In this document: in pieces, positions 5,701-12,046 of the stretch
Position numbering within the stretch: the first letter of the stretch is position 1
How the letters are laid out: each line of letters opens with the position of its first letter
Assembly (NCBI GenBank): GCA_043822165.1
Contig: JBDRCA010000021.1
Coordinates: 1 to 18,816 of the forward strand
Direction: 5' to 3'
DNA: 18,816 nt
DNA from: SCGC-AAA252-I15 sp043822165
GTDB taxonomy: Archaea > Altiarchaeota > Altiarchaeia > IMC4 > SCGC-AAA252-I15
Notes under the pieces: generated by a model
Databases searched by the model: none
The model's input: only the letters and a program-made list of their open reading frames with translations
What the model was told of the DNA's origin: nothing
Made by a program: the position numbers and the translations under genes

Positions 5701-6372
5701 CTATTCTTCGAACTTGCTCCCGTTAAGGTCCCCTGAATTAGAGTAACCCCTGCGCTCCCAGTAGCCTTTGTAGTCTGCGTTATCTGATAGCTCGATTTGC
5801 GTAATCCACTTAATCCACTTGTAGCCCCACTTGTCTTCTGCGACAAGCTGGAAAGGGAATCCGCGCTCCGGCGGCAGGGTTACGTTGTTCATCTTGTAGG
5901 CCATGATGACGGGATTGTCTCTTATGTACTCTACCGGAAAAGACGTGGAGTATCCGTCTATGGCGTAGAATATGACTGTGTTTGCCTGGGGTTGCGGGCG
6001 GGATTTTTCGATTATGTCCCAGACCTTCACGCCTTCCCAAAGTATTGTGACGTCCCATCCTTCGACGCAGTAGAGCGTCACGACTTTTGAATACTTTTGG
6101 TAGCCTCCGACGACTTCATCGTATGTGTATGTTGCTGGTTCATCGACTAGTCCGCCGACTTCGAGCACATAGGAGTCTTTGTCTATGTGTTGGGGCCCCT
6201 TTATCGAGTTCTCCCTGAAGTCCTCGACGGATGAGAGCTTCGCGCCTTCATAGTTTCGCACCTCCACTCCCTCCAGTTCAATCACGTTTTCTCCCTCGAT
6301 GCACCCTGAAATGAACGCAAATACGAGTGTTGTCAAAAGCAGGATCGTCCAAAACTCGTTTTTCTTTCTCAT
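5701..6372 (-). CDS. Exported molybdopterin-dependent oxidoreductase (sulfite oxidase/MsrP-type domain)
   Basis: A 223-residue lipoprotein. The signal peptide ends in a lipobox (FISGC, C24), and the rest is an oxidoreductase molybdopterin-binding domain of the sulfite oxidase/MsrP superfamily. C102 in LYCVEGWDV matches the molybdenum-ligand cysteine. The family's late segment PPERGFPFQLVAEDKWGYKWIKWIT is also present, shown here only by its key residues RGFP and GYKW..KW. It would act on the outer face of the membrane, perhaps reducing methionine sulfoxide or oxidising another small compound. There is no Tat motif, although folded molybdoenzymes are commonly exported by Tat. No haem-bearing MsrQ partner or dimerisation domain lies nearby. 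It follows the epimerase gene by 40 bases. A TATAG-like box near 6393-6401 suggests it may have its own promoter. Substrate unknown. Confidence 0.82.
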   Translation of the reverse strand: MRKKNEFWTILLLTTLVFAFISGCIEGENVIELEGVEVRNYEGAKLSSVEDFRENSIKGPQHIDKDSYVLEVGGLVDEPATYTYDEVVGGYQKYSKVVTLYCVEGWDVTILWEGVKVWDIIEKSRPQPQANTVIFYAIDGYSTSFPVEYIRDNPVIMAYKMNNVTLPPERGFPFQLVAEDKWGYKWIKWITQIELSDNADYKGYWERRGYSNSGDLNGSKFEE

Positions 6373-6412
6373 TCATTCTTTTACAGTGACCGTGAGACTA
6401 TAAGAGTGTTGG

Positions 6413-7048
6413 TTACTCTCTTGAAACCAGGTTTTTCAAGGTATTTACGGCGTCTCCGGGGTCGTCTGATTTTACGATATATGAGCCTGACACGAACATG
6501 TTTGCTCCAGCCTCAAAGACACGGCCTATGGTGTCTGGTGTTATGCCTCCGTCGACTTCTATGTCTACGTCAGGGCGCATTCTTCTGAGCTCGCTTATCT
6601 TCGGCAGCACTTCCGGGAGGAAAGGTGCGCCGTATGCCCCGGGGTTAACTGTCATTATGAGGACTTGGTCCAGGCTTTCCAGGTAAGGCGTTATCATTGT
6701 AAGCGGGGTCTCAGGATTCAATACGAAGCCCATCCTCCGATTGTTCTCTTTCACTAAGTCTATCGTCTCCTCGGGGTTCTTGCATGTCTCAATCGGCGCA
6801 AGAACTGTATTGACTTTAGTAATGTTCTCCGTGATCCATCTAAAAGGTTCGTCTACCATCAGGTGGGCTTCAAAGTGCGCGTCGGTTTCCGGCAGACTAA
6901 AGTCAAAGTCCAGGGAATGATTAGGTACGAACAAACCATTCATTATGTCCAGCTGCAGCGTGTCCGCTACCGGCAAGACTCTGGCCAGTATGTCGTCAAG
7001 CTCCCCCTGAGTCTTTGCAATAACGGCCGGAATAATCTTTTCATTCAT
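6413..7048 (-). CDS. Ribulose-phosphate 3-epimerase family protein (divergent)
   Basis: A 211-residue TIM barrel of the RPE family, which interconverts ribulose 5-phosphate and xylulose 5-phosphate. Family marks: LDIMNGLFVPN (33-43), HLMV (62-65), GFVLNPETPL, MTVNPGAYG (132-140), VDGGITPDT (166-) and the phosphate loop VSGSYI. The catalytic aspartates D34 and D166 and metal ligand H62 are in place. The other usual metal ligand (His in LHxDxMDG) is Q32, the MDG aspartate is N37, and the N-terminal SILS-like strand reads PAVIAK. It may therefore act on a related sugar phosphate. The ATG at 7048 matches the family start and overlaps the isomerase stop by eight bases, with AGGAGGA twelve bases upstream. 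A longer in-frame start at 7093 adds residues unlike the family. Confidence 0.82.
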   Translation of the reverse strand: MNEKIIPAVIAKTQGELDDILARVLPVADTLQLDIMNGLFVPNHSLDFDFSLPETDAHFEAHLMVDEPFRWITENITKVNTVLAPIETCKNPEETIDLVKENNRRMGFVLNPETPLTMITPYLESLDQVLIMTVNPGAYGAPFLPEVLPKISELRRMRPDVDIEVDGGITPDTIGRVFEAGANMFVSGSYIVKSDDPGDAVNTLKNLVSRE

Positions 7049-8366
7049 CGCCGGAAAGAATCCTCCTAGTCTCAACCTTATAGCCCTCAACATTCGGCTG
7101 ATCGAACGGGTTGACTCCTAAAAGATAGGCGAGATACATAATCTCAACCATCTTGAACTGAAGAAGCGCGGCAACCGACTCCTCGCTTTTATCGGCTAGT
7201 ACAATCTCAGTGAACGGACGACCATGCTCCATGTAAGAAATCTTGACGCCCTCGTATATCGCGTTCATAATCGTCGAAAGCCTCCTACCCTGTATGGACT
7301 CGACCAGACTCTCGAATATGCTGTGCTCGGGAAGAGCCAGCTCCTTCTTGTTTTTCCCGACTTTCACGAACGTCGTCGTCTTGTCTTGCGGGCCTGCAAG
7401 ATAAAGCTGAGCCATCGAGTGCAGGTCAGTCGACCCGATGGAGACCGTAGGCGTTATGCCCTCGAAAACCCTCTTTTCACGGCTCCTGTCCCATTCCTTG
7501 CCGATGCTCTCTCCCATAAGCTGCCTGTACCATTTGCCGACGGCCTCAAGGTCGTCCGAGAAAAAAAAGTTGTCGTTTATGTTCCGGCCCGCCTTCTTGT
7601 GCAAAAACAAGAGTATCGCGCTAACTGCTGCGGGATTAGACAGCAACTCCTCTGACGTGCATTTCTGAAGCATTGATGCCGCGCCCTCCTGCAGTTTCCT
7701 TATGTCTGCTCCCATCATGCCCAGCGGAAACAAACCGACCGCCGAGAAAACAGAGTATCTGCCGCCGACTTTACCCGGAATCTTAAGGCGCGTGAAACCT
7801 TCTTTGCCCGCGACGTCCCATAGTTTCGAGCCTTCGTCCGTCGTCGCAACCACGTAGTCCCTATAGTTTTTCCTGTGCCTCTTAAGCTGGTCGTAAAAGA
7901 GTTCGAATAATGCGATGGTCTCCGTGGTTGTCCCGGATTTCGTGACTACGTTGACGAGCACGTTTTCGCCTTTGTCTAGGGTTTCCTCGGATATGCTGAG
8001 TATGCGGTTTATCTTGTCTGTGTCTATGGTGTCTGCGAAGTATATGTGGATTGGCGGGTTGGTTTCATTGTATCTTTTTCCGTTTATTGACTGGTGCACC
8101 GCCATGGTACCCAGGTTTGAGCCGCCTATGCCTACGACAACTAGGACGTGGGGTTTGAGCTTTTTCTTGGCTTTTATGGTTTTTTCGACTTCAGCCAGAA
8201 TCTTTGAGTCGCTGCACAATGAAACGGATGCGTAATCCGTCTTGTAGCCGCTGGAGACGGTGGCCTTGACTTTTTTTATCTCCGGTAGAAGCCGCTTACC
8301 CTCTCGAAGTATCTCCTCGTCCCTGATCAGGCAACTCTCCCTGTAGGCGAACTCGATTTCCCTCAT
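7041..8366 (-). CDS. pgi: Glucose-6-phosphate isomerase
   Basis: A 441-residue sugar isomerase (SIS) protein that interconverts glucose 6-phosphate and fructose 6-phosphate in the cytoplasm. The diagnostic segments run in order: VVGIGGSNLGT (77-87), TKSGTTTET with the phosphate-binding SGTTT (142-150), GGRYSVFSAVGLFP (201-214), GESIGKEWD with catalytic E286, STDLHSMAQLY with H316, and QPNVEGYK near the end. This is the classical PGI superfamily; cupin-type archaeal PGI is a different fold. Length is typical of archaeal and compact bacterial forms. Its ATG overlaps the stop of the upstream transaldolase-family gene (ATGA), and its end overlaps the epimerase start. The enzyme would link fructose 6-phosphate made by the transaldolase to gluconeogenesis or storage sugars. 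Confidence 0.95.
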   Translation of the reverse strand: MREIEFAYRESCLIRDEEILREGKRLLPEIKKVKATVSSGYKTDYASVSLCSDSKILAEVEKTIKAKKKLKPHVLVVVGIGGSNLGTMAVHQSINGKRYNETNPPIHIYFADTIDTDKINRILSISEETLDKGENVLVNVVTKSGTTTETIALFELFYDQLKRHRKNYRDYVVATTDEGSKLWDVAGKEGFTRLKIPGKVGGRYSVFSAVGLFPLGMMGADIRKLQEGAASMLQKCTSEELLSNPAAVSAILLFLHKKAGRNINDNFFFSDDLEAVGKWYRQLMGESIGKEWDRSREKRVFEGITPTVSIGSTDLHSMAQLYLAGPQDKTTTFVKVGKNKKELALPEHSIFESLVESIQGRRLSTIMNAIYEGVKISYMEHGRPFTEIVLADKSEESVAALLQFKMVEIMYLAYLLGVNPFDQPNVEGYKVETRRILSGDE

Positions 8367-9184
8367 CTTGTAAGGTCAACGTAACTATCAACGATGTCTG
8401 CGGTGAACGCCTTCATGCCCTCGTAGGTTTTAACGTGCTTTAGCATGTCGCCGATTACGCCGAAAGGAATAGTCGCGATGTCGGCGCCGACGAGCGCGGC
8501 TTCTCTGACTTGCCTGGTGTTTCTGAGCGATGCCGCGATAACCTCTGTGTCCAACTCGTAGTACTCTAGAATCTCAAGGCACTGTGCAACCAAGTCTATG
8601 CCGGATACGATGCCGTTGTCCTCGAGCAAAACACCGTCCTCTTCGAGGCCGTCCATTGGAAAATACTCTTCTTTCCCGAACTTTAAGCCGGCAGTCTTGC
8701 GTATGAGGTCGTCAATCCTGCCCGCAAACGGGCTAACATAAGCGGCTCCTGCTTTGGCGGCGAGGAGTGCTTGCTCTGGCGTGAATACGAGGGTACAGTT
8801 TACTGGAATGTCCTCTCCCGCGAGTTTTTTCACGACTTTTATCCCGTCGAAGTGGGTGCCGTCTTCTTCCTTGAAGGCGGGGTTCACGGGAACCTTTATG
8901 TTGACGTTTCCGGCTACGGGATTAAAGAGCTTGTATAGTTTGCGAGCCTGCTTCAACATTCCTTCCGCGCTCGTGTCCGTGACTTCGAGGCTCACCGGTG
9001 TTCCTTCCGCGGTTTTCAAAAGCCTTGTAATATAGCCTTTCAAGTCCAGTTTCTTGCCTGCCGAAACCTTCTTGTCGACCGCTTTTTTCAGAAGCGAAGG
9101 GTTCGTGGTGACGCCGTCCGCCACCCCCCATTCATAGGCTTTCTCTATTTCATCCAAGTCCGCGCTGTCTACAAAAATCTTCAA
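8363..9184 (-). CDS. Transaldolase / fructose-6-phosphate aldolase family
   Basis: A 273-residue class I aldolase. MKIFVDSADLDEI and GVTTNPSLL at the start, Schiff-base lysine K97 in NIKVPV, and AAKAGAAYVSPFAGRIDD and ASLRNTRQV later are hallmarks of the small transaldolase group (MipB/TalC). It either moves a three-carbon unit between sugar phosphates or cleaves fructose 6-phosphate; the two cannot be told apart here. It is longer than the usual 215-220 residues because of insertions around 36-50, 100-112 and 160-190. The start codon is TTG, supported by GAGGTGGAT eight bases before it and by the family's standard N-terminus. It leads the minus-strand sugar-phosphate operon, followed by the isomerase with an ATGA overlap. 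Confidence 0.92.
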   Translation of the reverse strand: MKIFVDSADLDEIEKAYEWGVADGVTTNPSLLKKAVDKKVSAGKKLDLKGYITRLLKTAEGTPVSLEVTDTSAEGMLKQARKLYKLFNPVAGNVNIKVPVNPAFKEEDGTHFDGIKVVKKLAGEDIPVNCTLVFTPEQALLAAKAGAAYVSPFAGRIDDLIRKTAGLKFGKEEYFPMDGLEEDGVLLEDNGIVSGIDLVAQCLEILEYYELDTEVIAASLRNTRQVREAALVGADIATIPFGVIGDMLKHVKTYEGMKAFTADIVDSYVDLTR

Positions 9185-9302
9185 TCTAATCCACCTCTAT
9201 TCTTAGAACATAGAATTGGGATTAAAAAAACAATTCGTATTCCGGTTTCAATAAGGTAACCGCCCTGTTTTTAACTATCAGATTTCATACTCCTATCACT
9301 TT
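9185..9302. promoter_or_regulatory. Divergent intergenic region between transaldolase and Ogg2
   Basis: A gene-free stretch of 118 bases. On the minus strand, GAGGTGGAT is the ribosome binding site of the transaldolase TTG start, and an oligo-T/A box lies around 9221-9235. On the plus strand, GTTTTTAACTA at about 9267-9277 lies about 26-36 bases before the Ogg2 ATG, consistent with a TATA box and a nearly leaderless mRNA. No operator repeat was noticed. Confidence 0.45.
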
Positions 9303-9923
9303 ATGGACGCACTGGTAACGGAAATTCGAAGACTCCGGAAAGGCGAAATAAGGGATGTGATTAATGCCCGCATGAAGGAGTTCGCGGAAGCCGGGTGCAT
9401 GCCGATAAAAGAAGTCTTCAAGGAGCTTTGTTTCTGCGTCATGACTGCGAATTGCGGGGCTCAGAAGTGCTGGAGCGTGCAGTCCGAGGTCGGGGACGGG
9501 TTTCTTGATTTGTCTGAAGCTGACCTGGAGAAAAAACTGCGTGCCTGCGGATACAGGTATCCTAACAGGGCGGATTATGTCGTTAAGTCCCGGGAGCGTT
9601 TGGGTGACTTGGATTCTGCGTTGAAGTCTCTTTCAGGTGATGAGCTCCGGGACTGGGTTGTCGTAAACGTCAAGGGTTTGGGTATGAAGGAGGCCAGTCA
9701 TTTCTTGAGGAACATCGGTTTCCCAGATTACGCGATAATAGACTTTCACATAATCGACTTGCTGGTCAAGGAGGGATTGATTGAGAAGCCGAAGACGCTC
9801 GGCAGGAAGAAGTATCTGAAAATCGAGGCTGTCCTCAGGGATTTGGCGGTGGAACTTGATTTGTCGCTTGCTGAACTGGACCTTTACTTGTGGTACTTGG
9901 AGACTGGGAAAATACTAAAGTAA
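9303..9923 (+). CDS. ogg: 8-oxoguanine DNA glycosylase/AP lyase, Ogg2 type
   Basis: A 206-residue helix-hairpin-helix DNA repair enzyme that removes 8-oxoguanine and nicks the abasic site. The hairpin is VKGLGMKEASHFLRNIG, with catalytic lysine K129, followed by D147 in YAIIDFHI. Both sit at the positions expected for archaeal Ogg2 such as the Methanocaldococcus enzyme. The protein ends in lysine (ILK). In characterised Ogg2 enzymes the C-terminal lysine helps distinguish 8-oxoguanine from guanine, so the complete C-terminus supports the call. Several cysteines (C32, C43, C45, C51, C56) cluster in the first quarter but do not form an obvious Fe-S motif. It stands alone on the plus strand, with three bases between its stop and the convergent gene. 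Oxidative DNA repair suits the oxygen-defence genes upstream. Confidence 0.9.
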   Translation: MDALVTEIRRLRKGEIRDVINARMKEFAEAGCMPIKEVFKELCFCVMTANCGAQKCWSVQSEVGDGFLDLSEADLEKKLRACGYRYPNRADYVVKSRERLGDLDSALKSLSGDELRDWVVVNVKGLGMKEASHFLRNIGFPDYAIIDFHIIDLLVKEGLIEKPKTLGRKKYLKIEAVLRDLAVELDLSLAELDLYLWYLETGKILK

Positions 9924-9926
9924 AAA

Positions 9927-10196
9927 CTACTTTTTTCCCTTTTTGTCCATGTATTGCCTGTATTTTTCTTCGCCCACGCACTCTATCGCCTTATCACACC
10001 ATTCAAGACAGGATAATGCTCCGTCCTGGGTTACTGTCCCGCCGCATCTGCTGCATACTCCTGCAGTCTCGTCGCTCCAAACCTCCACGTCTTCACCGCA
10101 CTTCGGGCAGTGAATGTATGTTGGCTTAGGGTTCTTGATGTCGTCTGAGCCAGGGCAACCGTTTATGCCTGCCACTGAAGACTTCTTGTCGTTCAT
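9927..10196 (-). CDS. Small zinc-ribbon protein with extra cysteines
   Basis: An 89-residue protein with a clear zinc ribbon: C30-x2-C33 (CPKC) and C48-x2-C51 (CSRC). Around it lie C14 in a Gly/Pro segment and a C-terminal trio, C63, C67 and C73 (SCLEWCDKAIEC), before a lysine-rich tail. I recognise the CLEWCDKAIECVG type of ending from small proteins of anaerobes that travel with Fe-S proteins, but I know of no defined function. The ATG at 10196 overlaps the stop of the Fe-S protein gene as ATGA; another ATG six bases upstream (10202) is equally open. It is the last gene of the MerT-like operon. It could be a metal-binding or Fe-S partner of the protein encoded just before it. Confidence 0.75.
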   Translation of the reverse strand: MNDKKSSVAGINGCPGSDDIKNPKPTYIHCPKCGEDVEVWSDETAGVCSRCGGTVTQDGALSCLEWCDKAIECVGEEKYRQYMDKKGKK

Positions 10197-11032
10197 TCCC
10201 ATTTTTCGTTCAATATCTTCCCTTTGATCCCTACTAAGACGTGTTTCACTGGAATATTCCTTTTCGCCCGGCTTGCGGCTTTTTTGGCGATGTGGAGCAG
10301 TCCGCCGCAGCAGGGCACTTCCATGGTCATGACGGTTAGCGTGTTGATTTTGGCGTTATCGATCATTGACACGAGTTTTTCCAAGTACACGTCTTGGCCT
10401 GAGTCAAGCTTCGGGCACGCTATCGCCAAAGCCTTGCCTTTAAGGCGCCTGTGAAAGTCTCCCAGCGCGTACGCGACGCAGTCTGCCGCGAGCACGACGT
10501 CCGCTCCCTGAAAGTATGGTGCCCCCGGCGGCACAAGGTGCAGCTGCACCGGCCACTGGCGAAGCGCAGAGGGGATATCGCCTGCTGGTGCGCTACTTAC
10601 TTCCTCGTCGCCTGAGAAATCCATCATCTTGGCTCCCGGACACCCTGTCGGCGGGCAGCCGCCAGAGCCGCCTTTATAGTCCGGTACCTTTATACCCTTG
10701 TCTTTTAAGACGTCTATGGCTTGGCCCAGGAAATCTTTTTCTCCGTGCTCGTGGAGGTGCTCCAAGTGGGCTTTAATCGTGTTGGGGCCGGCTTTGATGA
10801 TATTTTCCATGACCTTCGCCTCATCGTAGGGTTCAGCATCCCTACTCTCGATATCTATCGCACCCTCAGGGCAATGACCCATGCACGCTCCCAGGCCGTC
10901 ACAGAACAAGTCGCTGATAAGCCGTGCTTTACCGTCGATAATCTGTATTGCCCCTTCCGGGCAGTTCGGGACGCAAAGCCCGCATCCCGTGCATTTTTCC
11001 TCGTCAATCCGTATTATGTCTCTTTCAACCAT
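10193..11032 (-). CDS. Dicluster ferredoxin-like Fe-S protein with C-terminal Cys domain
   Basis: A 279-residue cytoplasmic protein. Residues 1-62 form a ferredoxin domain. The first motif is complete (C14, C17, C20, C24). The second has only C44, C50 and C54, with Leu at the position of the missing cysteine. This CDGLGACxGHCP form is familiar from related proteins and may hold a [3Fe-4S] cluster. A linker rich in His and Gly follows (HLEHLHEHGEKD, then CPPTGCPG at 126-132). The domain at 155-279 has ADC, AIACPK and the vicinal pair PCCGG (C241-C242), resembling heterodisulfide-type cysteine sites. Such proteins occur in anaerobes next to redox enzymes; the partner is unknown. Here it sits two bases after the MerT-like gene, so it may link metal or sulfur handling to electron transfer. 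Confidence 0.8.
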   Translation of the reverse strand: MVERDIIRIDEEKCTGCGLCVPNCPEGAIQIIDGKARLISDLFCDGLGACMGHCPEGAIDIESRDAEPYDEAKVMENIIKAGPNTIKAHLEHLHEHGEKDFLGQAIDVLKDKGIKVPDYKGGSGGCPPTGCPGAKMMDFSGDEEVSSAPAGDIPSALRQWPVQLHLVPPGAPYFQGADVVLAADCVAYALGDFHRRLKGKALAIACPKLDSGQDVYLEKLVSMIDNAKINTLTVMTMEVPCCGGLLHIAKKAASRAKRNIPVKHVLVGIKGKILNEKWE

Positions 11033-11034
11033 TC

Positions 11035-11379
11035 TTAAATCAACCTCTCCGCGATAAAGGGCAGCATAAGATAAATTATCGTCGCCGTGACTACTGCATA
11101 CGTTACTATGCTTGCGATGATAAGGGGGCTGTGTCTTCTAGCATCGCCTATGCTGCATGTTCCCCCGCACCGCCTCTTAATCGATAAGTAAAGGGATATC
11201 AGCAGAAACAAGCTCCCTGCGACCATGAACAAGGTTTTGTATTTAGGTATCTTAAGGGCTGCCGTAATGCTTCCGACTCCAGTGGCGCTGAAGGCAACCA
11301 CCAGTATCAAGGGAATAGTGCAGCAGCTCGACGCCAATATGGCGGCCTTCAAGCCCATTAAAAAACCATTGATTTTCAT
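11035..11379 (-). CDS. MerT-like metal transport membrane protein
   Basis: A 114-residue membrane protein with three predicted helices (about 8-30, 48-67, 85-108). The first helix carries a vicinal Cys pair (C19-C20 in SSCCTIPL), and the cytoplasmic loop after helix 2 carries C71-x3-C75 (RRCGGTCSI). This matches the layout of the mercuric ion transporter MerT, which receives Hg(II) on the helix-1 pair and passes it to the loop pair. No MerA or MerP is in the window, so the metal may be another soft ion, or the protein may export rather than import. The ATG has a purine-rich GGGAGGG close in front. Upstream lie a terminator-like hairpin and a tiny Cys-rich ORF, and the divergent HxlR-type regulator is an obvious candidate controller. 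Downstream are an Fe-S protein and a zinc ribbon. Confidence 0.75.
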   Translation of the reverse strand: MKINGFLMGLKAAILASSCCTIPLILVVAFSATGVGSITAALKIPKYKTLFMVAGSLFLLISLYLSIKRRCGGTCSIGDARRHSPLIIASIVTYAVVTATIIYLMLPFIAERLI

Positions 11380-11400
11380 TCCCTCCCTTAAATCTCTTTT

Positions 11401-11436
11401 TTAAAAAATAAAAAACAGGGGTGATGACTCCCCTGT
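11401..11436 (-). terminator. Hairpin plus T-run between the tiny Cys ORF and the MerT-like gene
   Basis: Read on the minus strand, ACAGGGG and CCCCTGT form a 7-bp stem around an 8-base loop, followed directly by TTTTTATTTTTT. This is the form of a bacterial intrinsic terminator. It lies after the tiny Cys-rich ORF and before the ribosome binding site of the MerT-like gene, where it could act as an attenuator. Archaea normally need only the T-run, so the hairpin is notable. Confidence 0.65.
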
Positions 11437-11449
11437 CAAAACCCTTTTT

Positions 11450-11479
11450 TTAGCAAGCGCCGCAACATCCTGGACCCAT
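11450..11479 (-). CDS. Tiny Cys-rich leader-like ORF (MGPGCCGAC)
   Basis: A nine-codon ORF encodes MGPGCCGAC, three cysteines in nine residues, and ends in TAA. An in-frame ATG two codons earlier (11485) would give eleven residues, and an in-frame stop closes the frame just before that. GAGGTGAT, matching the 3' end of archaeal 16S rRNA, sits four bases before the ATG at 11479. A TATA-like TTTATAAAA is at 11503-11511. If that box sets the transcript start, the mRNA would begin near 11480, making the ORF leaderless and leaving the ribosome site untranscribed; a second A/T box near 11538-11548 would include it. The terminator-like hairpin and the MerT-like gene follow. A metal-sensing leader peptide or a metal-binding micropeptide are both possible. 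Confidence 0.5.
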   Translation of the reverse strand: MGPGCCGAC

Positions 11480-11496
11480 ATCCATCACCTCGAGTT

Positions 11497-11568
11497 AGTT
11501 ACTTTTATAAACTAAGTATCATATAGTTACCGGACCTATTTAAAATAAACAGTAACCAACAAGTAACC
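11497..11568. promoter_or_regulatory. Divergent promoter with four GTTAC/GTAAC operator-like repeats
   Basis: Between the tiny Cys ORF and the HxlR-type gene, GTTAC occurs at 11498-11502 and 11526-11530, and its reverse complement GTAAC at 11552-11556 and 11563-11567. The last two form an exact AGTAACC direct repeat with an 11-bp period, one helical turn. TTTAAAATA (about 11539-11548) could be the plus TATA box, about 32-41 bases before the regulator ATG. TTTATAAAA (11503-11511, minus strand) could serve the tiny ORF/MerT operon. The repeats touch both boxes, as expected of an autoregulated divergent promoter; binding by the HxlR protein is inferred. Confidence 0.5.
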
Positions 11569-11579
11569 CTCACACAAAA

Positions 11580-12011
11580 ATGAAGAAAGAAGAACTACTC
11601 ACGCCGGAAGTATTCTGCCCAGTACGCCAAACCCTGAAAATGCTCGGCAAACGCTGGACACTACTCATCATAAAGGAAATCTACTACTCGAAGAACAAGA
11701 AACTAAGCTTCATGGAACTCAAAAGAAGGCTCGGAAACGTAAGCACGAAAGTGCTCTCAGAGCGCCTGAAAGAGATGGCGGATGACAGCCTCATAAACAG
11801 GAAGGAGCGGGAGGACTTGACGCCCGCACGCGTATACTACACGCTGACAGGGAAGGGTAAAGACGTGTGCAAGATAATAGATGAATTCAAGGAATACGGC
11901 CGCAAGTGGGGCGGGAAAAAAACATTCGACTGCAAGGACATGGACTGTGAACTATGCTTTAAGCTAAGAGAAGAGAAGAAACACCCCGTCTGGAAGCCGC
12001 CCTCCGTTTAA
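11580..12011 (+). CDS. HxlR-family winged-helix transcriptional regulator
   Basis: A 143-residue DNA-binding protein of the HxlR group (MarR-like winged helix, usually a dimer). The family signature is clear: C13 in FCPVRQTLKMLGKRW, FMELKRRLGNVSTKVLSERLKEM as the recognition region (about 44-66), and LTPARVYYTLTGKGK for the wing. C13 is the conserved cysteine that senses electrophiles or redox change in some relatives such as YodB. Beyond the usual end, the protein carries an extra Cys group, C118, C123 and C126 (DCKDMDCELC), which could bind a metal. It is divergent from the MerT-like operon across a promoter with four GTTAC/GTAAC repeats, so it probably controls that operon and itself. The family name comes from formaldehyde-fixation genes; nothing here supports that role. 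Confidence 0.9.
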   Translation: MKKEELLTPEVFCPVRQTLKMLGKRWTLLIIKEIYYSKNKKLSFMELKRRLGNVSTKVLSERLKEMADDSLINRKEREDLTPARVYYTLTGKGKDVCKIIDEFKEYGRKWGGKKTFDCKDMDCELCFKLREEKKHPVWKPPSV

Positions 12012-12046
12012 TAAAGTATAGTGCACATCTATTAGACACTGAAAAA

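Noticed and set aside
7049..7093. Longer start for the epimerase
   Set aside because: It adds 15 residues that overlap the isomerase end and do not match the family; the ATG at 7048 has an AGGAGGA upstream.
10872..10902. Second ferredoxin motif of the Fe-S protein as a damaged cluster site
   Set aside because: The three-Cys CDGLGACxGHCP form is familiar in this family, so it is more likely a normal variant than decay.
11580..12011. HxlR gene as evidence of a ribulose monophosphate formaldehyde pathway
   Set aside because: The name comes from one Bacillus regulator; no hexulose-phosphate synthase or isomerase is nearby and the divergent operon is metal-related.
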